Of a stretch of DNA of 64,000 bases, positions 59,910 through 64,000 are shown one piece after another. The DNA is from an uncultured Muribaculaceae bacterium. Lineage in GTDB: Bacteria; Bacteroidota; Bacteroidia; Bacteroidales; Muribaculaceae. The notes beneath the pieces were generated by a model. The model worked only from the letters and a program-made list of their open reading frames with translations. It made no database searches and had not been told where the DNA came from. Positions within the stretch are counted from its first letter, which is position 1. Each line of letters starts with the position of its first letter. The translations under genes were made by a program, and so were the position numbers. Location: positions 13,369-77,368 of the forward strand of contig CAJUHX010000004.1 in assembly GCA_910586455.1 (NCBI GenBank). The letters run 5' to 3'.

Positions 59910-60540
59910 CTCAATGCCAAACCATGTAAAGGCATGGCAACAGATGCTGCGCGAGTCCGGCATCGAAGTTGAGCCTGCCGAACTGCTCCTGGCCGAAGGA
60001 CGCACCAGCACCGACACTGTGCGCCAGGTATTCATGCGCCATCTGGGACGAGAGATCTCCGACGAGGACTGTCGACGGCTATACCGCCGCAAGGCCGAAC
60101 TTTTCACCGCCATGCCGCCGGTGACACTGATGCCGGGCGCGCAGAAGCTGGTAAAAGCCGTGCGCGACGCCGGACTCACCACTGTGCTCGTAACCGGCTC
60201 CGGTCAGGGCTCGCTGCTGGACCGGCTCGAAGAGGACTTCCCCGGTGCCTTTCCACAAAGCCGACGCGTTACCGCCTATAATGTCAGCCGCGGCAAACCG
60301 GCCCCGGAACCATACCTCAAAGGCATGGAAATAGCTTCGGTACTGCCTCAACAGTCCATTGCCTTCGACAACGCGCCGCTGGGCGTACGATCGGCCTGCG
60401 ATGCCGGAGCCCTCACAATAGGCGTCGTCACAGGCCCTATTCCATCGCAATCGCTCTCCGATGCCGGAGCCGACATCGTGTTCACCTCAATGCCCGAATG
60501 TGCCGACACAATCGCCGAAGCTCTGAACTTGGCAATATAG
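59809..60540 (+). CDS. HAD-superfamily phosphatase, beta-phosphoglucomutase-like
   Basis: The 243-residue protein has the HAD motifs: RAALFDMDGTLYDSMPNHVK (nucleophile Asp in DMDGT), VTGSGQGS (motif II), GKPAPEPYLKG (motif III Lys) and AFDNAPLGVRSACDAGA (motif IV). The cap domain lies between. It likely dephosphorylates a small sugar phosphate. Start choice is uncertain: the ATG at 59809 and a second at 59842 both lie inside the end of the AsmA-like gene, an unusually long overlap that may be due to a frameshift in that gene. Confidence 0.88.
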   Translation: MTQYSIALSNYMQRCHASATPRAALFDMDGTLYDSMPNHVKAWQQMLRESGIEVEPAELLLAEGRTSTDTVRQVFMRHLGREISDEDCRRLYRRKAELFTAMPPVTLMPGAQKLVKAVRDAGLTTVLVTGSGQGSLLDRLEEDFPGAFPQSRRVTAYNVSRGKPAPEPYLKGMEIASVLPQQSIAFDNAPLGVRSACDAGALTIGVVTGPIPSQSLSDAGADIVFTSMPECADTIAEALNLAI

Positions 60541-60559
60541 TTATTGTTACAAGCACTAT

Positions 60560-61630
60560 ATGGAACAGAAACTGATTTTCACCAACCACGTGAGCGAGGC
60601 CGTCGACGAACTTGTCGAAGCCATGGGCACTCCTGCGGTATTTGTGCTATGCGACGTCAACACCCGGTCGTTTGTACTGCCTGCCCTTCAGGCACAGTCG
60701 CAGGCAATAGCCGGCGCTAAGATAATCAGCACCAAATCCGGCGATGCCAACAAAAACATCGAAGCCCTGGCAAGCCTGTGGAAAAGTCTGTCAGACCTCG
60801 GAGCCACCCGCCGTTCGGTACTTATAAATGTAGGCGGCGGTGTGGTGACCGACCTTGGCGGATTCGGAGCCGCCACATTCAAACGCGGCATACGCTTCAT
60901 CAATATCCCCACTACCCTGCTGGGCGCCGTCGACGCTGCCGTAGGAGGCAAGACCGGCGTGAATTTCAATGGTCTGAAAAATGAAATAGGCGCATTCGCA
61001 AACGCCGATGCCGTAATAATATCGACCTGCTTCTTCAACACCCTGCCGCAGCAGCAACTCCTGTCGGGCTACGCCGAGATGATCAAACATGCCATGCTGC
61101 AGGACAAACCTACGCTCGACCGCCTGCTCGGCTACTCTGTAGTCTACCCTGTGTTCGACTCCGAGGCACTCCTCGGCCTGCTGCGCGAATCGGTGTCGGT
61201 AAAAGAAAGCATCGTAGCCGGCGATCCCACAGAGAAAGGCCTGCGCCGCGCCCTCAACCTGGGGCACACAGCAGGCCACGCCATAGAGTCGCTTGCCTAC
61301 AAATACCAGTCGCCCGTACCTCACGGCTATGCCGTGGCCTGGGGGCTTGTAATCAGTATGGTACTGTCGCACATGGAGTTGGGCTTTCCCTCCGAAATAC
61401 TGCACCGCATAGCTGATTATGTGCTGAAAAACTTCGGCCCCTACAGCCTTAACTGCAAAGAATACCCTGAGCTGATTGACTTCATGCGCCACGACAAAAA
61501 GAATCCCTCGCCCGACGCCATCAGCTTCACACTGCTGAAAGACATCGGACAGCCGGTATGCGGCTGCGTGGTGTCAGAGGACAAAATCGAAGCCGCCCTC
61601 GACATATACCGTGACCTGATGCATATATAA
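60560..61630 (+). CDS. aroB: 3-dehydroquinate synthase
   Basis: The 356-residue protein carries out the second step of the shikimate pathway. Visible motifs include the NAD-binding VGGGVVTDLGGFGAATFKRG, the TTLLGAVDAAVGGKTGVNF active-site stretch, KHAMLQDKPTLDRLL and the metal-binding LNLGHTAGHAIESL with PHGYAVAWG. It follows the HAD gene by 19 bases and is the last native-looking gene before the AT-rich methylase block. Confidence 0.97.
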   Translation: MEQKLIFTNHVSEAVDELVEAMGTPAVFVLCDVNTRSFVLPALQAQSQAIAGAKIISTKSGDANKNIEALASLWKSLSDLGATRRSVLINVGGGVVTDLGGFGAATFKRGIRFINIPTTLLGAVDAAVGGKTGVNFNGLKNEIGAFANADAVIISTCFFNTLPQQQLLSGYAEMIKHAMLQDKPTLDRLLGYSVVYPVFDSEALLGLLRESVSVKESIVAGDPTEKGLRRALNLGHTAGHAIESLAYKYQSPVPHGYAVAWGLVISMVLSHMELGFPSEILHRIADYVLKNFGPYSLNCKEYPELIDFMRHDKKNPSPDAISFTLLKDIGQPVCGCVVSEDKIEAALDIYRDLMHI

Positions 61631-61636
61631 AATAGA

Positions 61637-62584
61637 ATGATAGTACAAACTAAGACAAAAACAAAGGCTAAGCCTTTTCTGAAATGGGCTGGAGGCAAGA
61701 CTCAATTGCTTCCCACCATTGACTCATTCTTGCCGGAAACATTCTGTCGCGAAGATGACGTGACCTACATCGAGCCGTTTGTGGGTGGAGGAGCTATGCT
61801 TTTTTTCATGCTCCAGAAGTATCCCAATATCAAAAGGGCTATAGTCAATGACATCAACCCCCACCTTATAAAGACTTATACCGTCGTACAGAACGAGCCT
61901 TTCTCATTAATCGATACCTTAAATGAACTCCAAAACTCATTTAAGGCATTGGCAGTATATGATAGACAGAAAGATTTTTACCTCGACATAAGAAGCCGGT
62001 TTAACCAATCACCGCTAACTGATGTTGAGGAAGCTGCCTACATGATATTCCTGAATCGCACATGTTTTAACGGTCTATATCGTGAGAACTCCAAAGGTGG
62101 ATTTAACGTTCCGTTTGGAAGATATGCCAATCCGACAATCTGTGATGAGGAGTTGATCCTCGCGGATAGTGAACTCTTACAGAAAGTTGAACTGTTGAAT
62201 GGCGATTTCTCGCATACAGCGGAACATGTTCAAGGATATACATTCTTTTATTTTGATCCGCCTTATCGTCCTCTTGATGCCACATCAAGTTTCAATTCTT
62301 ATGTAAAGGAATCGTTTGACGATAACGAGCAAATCCGCCTGAAGGATTTTTACACAAACCTCTCAGCCGGAGGTTGCCATGCTATGCTCAGCAACTCAGA
62401 CTGTAAAGGCCGTAATGTCGAAGATGATTTCTTTGACAGACTTTATGAGGACTTCTTTATAGAACGGGTTTATGCAAAAAGGTGCATTAACGCTAATGCA
62501 GTGAAACGCGGAACTTTAACAGAATTACTAATCCGGAACTACGCTAATTATCAAGGCGAACCCTCTAATATCTTTAATATCTAA
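61637..62584 (+). CDS. Dam-like N6-adenine DNA methyltransferase (GATC type)
   Basis: The 315-residue protein is a D12-class adenine methylase: KPFLKWAGGKTQLLPTIDSF (residues 13-32) is the SAM-binding motif, and FDPPY (DPPY at 207-210) is the catalytic motif. The IEPFVGGGAMLFF and NRTCFNGLYRENSKGGFNVP segments are diagnostic of Dam/DpnM enzymes. It begins 6 bases after aroB but is clearly more AT-rich. With the MutH-like endonuclease and a second methylase downstream it forms a DpnII/Sau3AI-type system, so the target is probably GATC. Confidence 0.93.
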   Translation: MIVQTKTKTKAKPFLKWAGGKTQLLPTIDSFLPETFCREDDVTYIEPFVGGGAMLFFMLQKYPNIKRAIVNDINPHLIKTYTVVQNEPFSLIDTLNELQNSFKALAVYDRQKDFYLDIRSRFNQSPLTDVEEAAYMIFLNRTCFNGLYRENSKGGFNVPFGRYANPTICDEELILADSELLQKVELLNGDFSHTAEHVQGYTFFYFDPPYRPLDATSSFNSYVKESFDDNEQIRLKDFYTNLSAGGCHAMLSNSDCKGRNVEDDFFDRLYEDFFIERVYAKRCINANAVKRGTLTELLIRNYANYQGEPSNIFNI

Positions 62585-62729
62585 AGCCATGTCAGACAGA
62601 TTTTCAGACTTCATATTACAGACGGCATCGGTTGGGAATCAGACAGCAACAGCTTGAAGAGGCTTTCGCCAATAGTTCCGGCGTATATTAACCACACAAA
62701 CATTCAAGAATTTATATCTAAAATAAAAA

Positions 62730-63431
62730 ATGATTAGTAGTAAAGTCATCGAGGTTCTTAATCCTCTTTTTAATATAATTGCCAACGCAAAAGGGAAAAC
62801 TATAGGACAAATAAAAGCATCTCTCTTTATTGGAGATAAGTGTAGAATGAAAAAGGGTGCATCCGGCTTAATTGTCGAAAACTTACTTGGTATAGAAAAC
62901 AACAATAGAGATGAAGCTGATTTACCCCAAATTGGTTGTGAAATCAAGATCCTGCCATTACAAAAGAATAAGGATGGTTCTATTAAAGCGAAAGAACCGA
63001 CAGCAATTCAGATGATTAATTATTGCGAAGTTGCCAAAGAAACATGGGAAACGGCTAAGATCCGAAGTAAGATTAATTTAACATTTTGGGTAGTTTATCT
63101 TGCAAAGGTTGATGGCAAACCTAAACAACAAGATGATTATATAATTGTTGATTATTTCCTTGATCATCCATCCGATGTACAAAATGGAGTCTTCAAAACA
63201 GATTGGGAGGAAATTCAATCATACATCAAACGCGGCGACGCAGATAAACTTTCATGTAGCATGGGAGTCTATCTTGAACCAAAAACAAAAGGTGCAAACA
63301 ATCAAGACAAAACGGATGCGCCTGACGGAAAGGGCGGAATAACACGTGCTCGAAGAAGAGCTTTCTACTACAAGAAAAATTATACAAATACACAAATAAT
63401 TCCAAATCTGGATTTATCTGCTATTAAATGA
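62730..63431 (+). CDS. MutH/Sau3AI-family type II restriction endonuclease
   Basis: The 233-residue protein matches the MutH/Sau3AI fold at its active site: Glu 50 in LIVENLLGI, Asp 64 in EADLPQIGC, and Glu 71/Lys 73 in CEIKILPL give the E-D-ExK set that binds metal and cuts DNA. The TIGQIKASLF region precedes it as in MutH. It lies between two methylase genes; recognition of GATC is inferred from the family and the Dam-like partner. The stop overlaps the next start (ATGA). It is the size of a single MutH domain, shorter than Sau3AI, which has two. Confidence 0.88.
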   Translation: MISSKVIEVLNPLFNIIANAKGKTIGQIKASLFIGDKCRMKKGASGLIVENLLGIENNNRDEADLPQIGCEIKILPLQKNKDGSIKAKEPTAIQMINYCEVAKETWETAKIRSKINLTFWVVYLAKVDGKPKQQDDYIIVDYFLDHPSDVQNGVFKTDWEEIQSYIKRGDADKLSCSMGVYLEPKTKGANNQDKTDAPDGKGGITRARRRAFYYKKNYTNTQIIPNLDLSAIK

Positions 63432-64000
63432 TGATAAAATCATTCTATAAATCAGACAATCGTGACTTCACCATCGTACATGGCGACTGTTTTGACGTGC
63501 TCCCTCAGTTTGATTTTAAGTTTGATATGATCTTTGCCGACCCACCATATTTTCTTTCTAATGGAGGTATAAGCTGTCAGGCCGGGAAAGTCGTTTGTGT
63601 GGATAAAGGCGAGTGGGATAAGGGAGGTTCTCCTGAATCCATCATGGAGTTTAACCGCAAATGGCTGTCTTTATGCAGAGAAAAGCTTAAAGATAATGGC
63701 ACAATATGGATTTCCGGTACTCACCATAATATCTTTTCAATAGCTAATGCTCTTACCGAACTTGGCTATAAGATACTCAATGTAATCACTTGGGCAAAGA
63801 CAAATCCACCGCCAAACATATCATGCCGATTCTTTACTTACTCTACAGAGTTCATTATTTGGGCGCGCAAGTGCACGAAGGTACCTCATAAATATAATTA
63901 CAAGTTGATGAAAGCCATCAATGAAGGGAAACAGATGACTGACGTATGGCGGCTTCCTGCAATCGGGCGCTGGGAAAAGTCATGCGGCAAACATCCCACT
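63428..64000 (+). CDS. Second DNA methyltransferase (DpnA-like), cut by the window end
   Basis: The frame stays open for 191 codons to the window edge. It carries DMIFADPPYFLSNGGISC (the catalytic DPPY) near the N-terminus and TWAKTNPPPNISCRFFTYST later, and ends at GKHPT, where the SAM-binding motif would follow. This order (catalytic motif first) is that of beta-class methylases such as DpnA of the DpnII system, which methylates single-stranded GATC during DNA uptake, or a second strand-specific methylase. The start overlaps the endonuclease stop by four bases. Confidence 0.9.
   Translation, partial: MMIKSFYKSDNRDFTIVHGDCFDVLPQFDFKFDMIFADPPYFLSNGGISCQAGKVVCVDKGEWDKGGSPESIMEFNRKWLSLCREKLKDNGTIWISGTHHNIFSIANALTELGYKILNVITWAKTNPPPNISCRFFTYSTEFIIWARKCTKVPHKYNYKLMKAINEGKQMTDVWRLPAIGRWEKSCGKHPT

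Noticed and set aside
62589..62657. A 22-residue plus-strand frame (MSDRFSDFILQTASVGNQTA...) between the methylase and endonuclease genes
   Set aside because: Too short, no recognised family and no promoter; it could be a broken gene but the sequence alone does not support it.

Overview
The window reads as chromosomal DNA of a gut-type Bacteroidales bacterium, most likely Muribaculaceae or a close relative (family is inference). Supporting signs are SusC/SusD pairs, fimbrillin genes, secreted proteins with type IX secretion (T9SS) sorting tails, a GH3/GH30 polysaccharide utilization locus, Bacteroidota -7 promoter boxes (TAnnTTTG) upstream of many genes, and almost no Shine-Dalgarno sequences. 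Most of the window is moderately GC-rich. Two blocks are visibly AT-richer and look acquired: about 29.6-37.7 kb (a SpvB/RHS toxin locus) and 61.6-64.0 kb (a restriction-modification system).

Layout: 0-2.9 kb holds three overlapping genes for activating a nonulosonic acid; the presence of a CBS-domain nucleotidyltransferase next to NeuC-like and NeuA-like enzymes points to a GDP-sugar route such as legionaminic acid rather than plain sialic acid. 3.0-5.6 kb carries housekeeping genes obgE, prmC and recX. A secreted T9SS-tail protein (5.6-7.3 kb) is divergent from a four-gene operon (7.5-15.6 kb): TonB-dependent receptor, surface lipoprotein, beta-barrel protein and M16 metalloprotease. This could be a protein or peptide capture, import and degradation system, and is the best candidate here for an undescribed system. 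15.7-18.5 kb is a fimbrial operon on the minus strand (DUF3575, DUF5119, fimbrillin).

18.8-29.6 kb is a minus-strand polysaccharide utilization locus in the order SusC, SusD, GH30, surface glycan-binding protein, GH3. As remembered, this order matches the beta-1,6-glucan (pustulan) locus BT3310-BT3314 of Bacteroides thetaiotaomicron; no hybrid two-component regulator is seen beside it. 30.0-37.5 kb is the AT-rich island: a small YD-repeat/T9SS-tail protein, a SpvB-FG-GAP-RHS polymorphic toxin interrupted by a single in-frame TGA, a candidate immunity gene, and a truncated gene remnant. 37.7-43.9 kb encodes two T9SS cargo proteins, followed by a membrane-spanning DUF6377-type regulator (44.1-45.8 kb).

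46.0-48.9 kb is the ribosomal operon rplM-rpsI-rpsB-tsf. Next come an AraC-family regulator overlapping a SemiSWEET transporter gene, an OmpA-family porin and a TraB/GumN-family protein. On the plus strand from 52.8 kb are a four-subunit 2-oxoacid:ferredoxin oxidoreductase, a small TPR-like protein, dtd, a large AsmA-like protein, a HAD phosphatase and aroB. The window ends in a GATC-type restriction-modification cassette: a Dam-like methylase, a MutH/Sau3AI-like endonuclease and a second methylase cut by the window edge. I saw no tRNA, rRNA, CRISPR array or complete insertion sequence.
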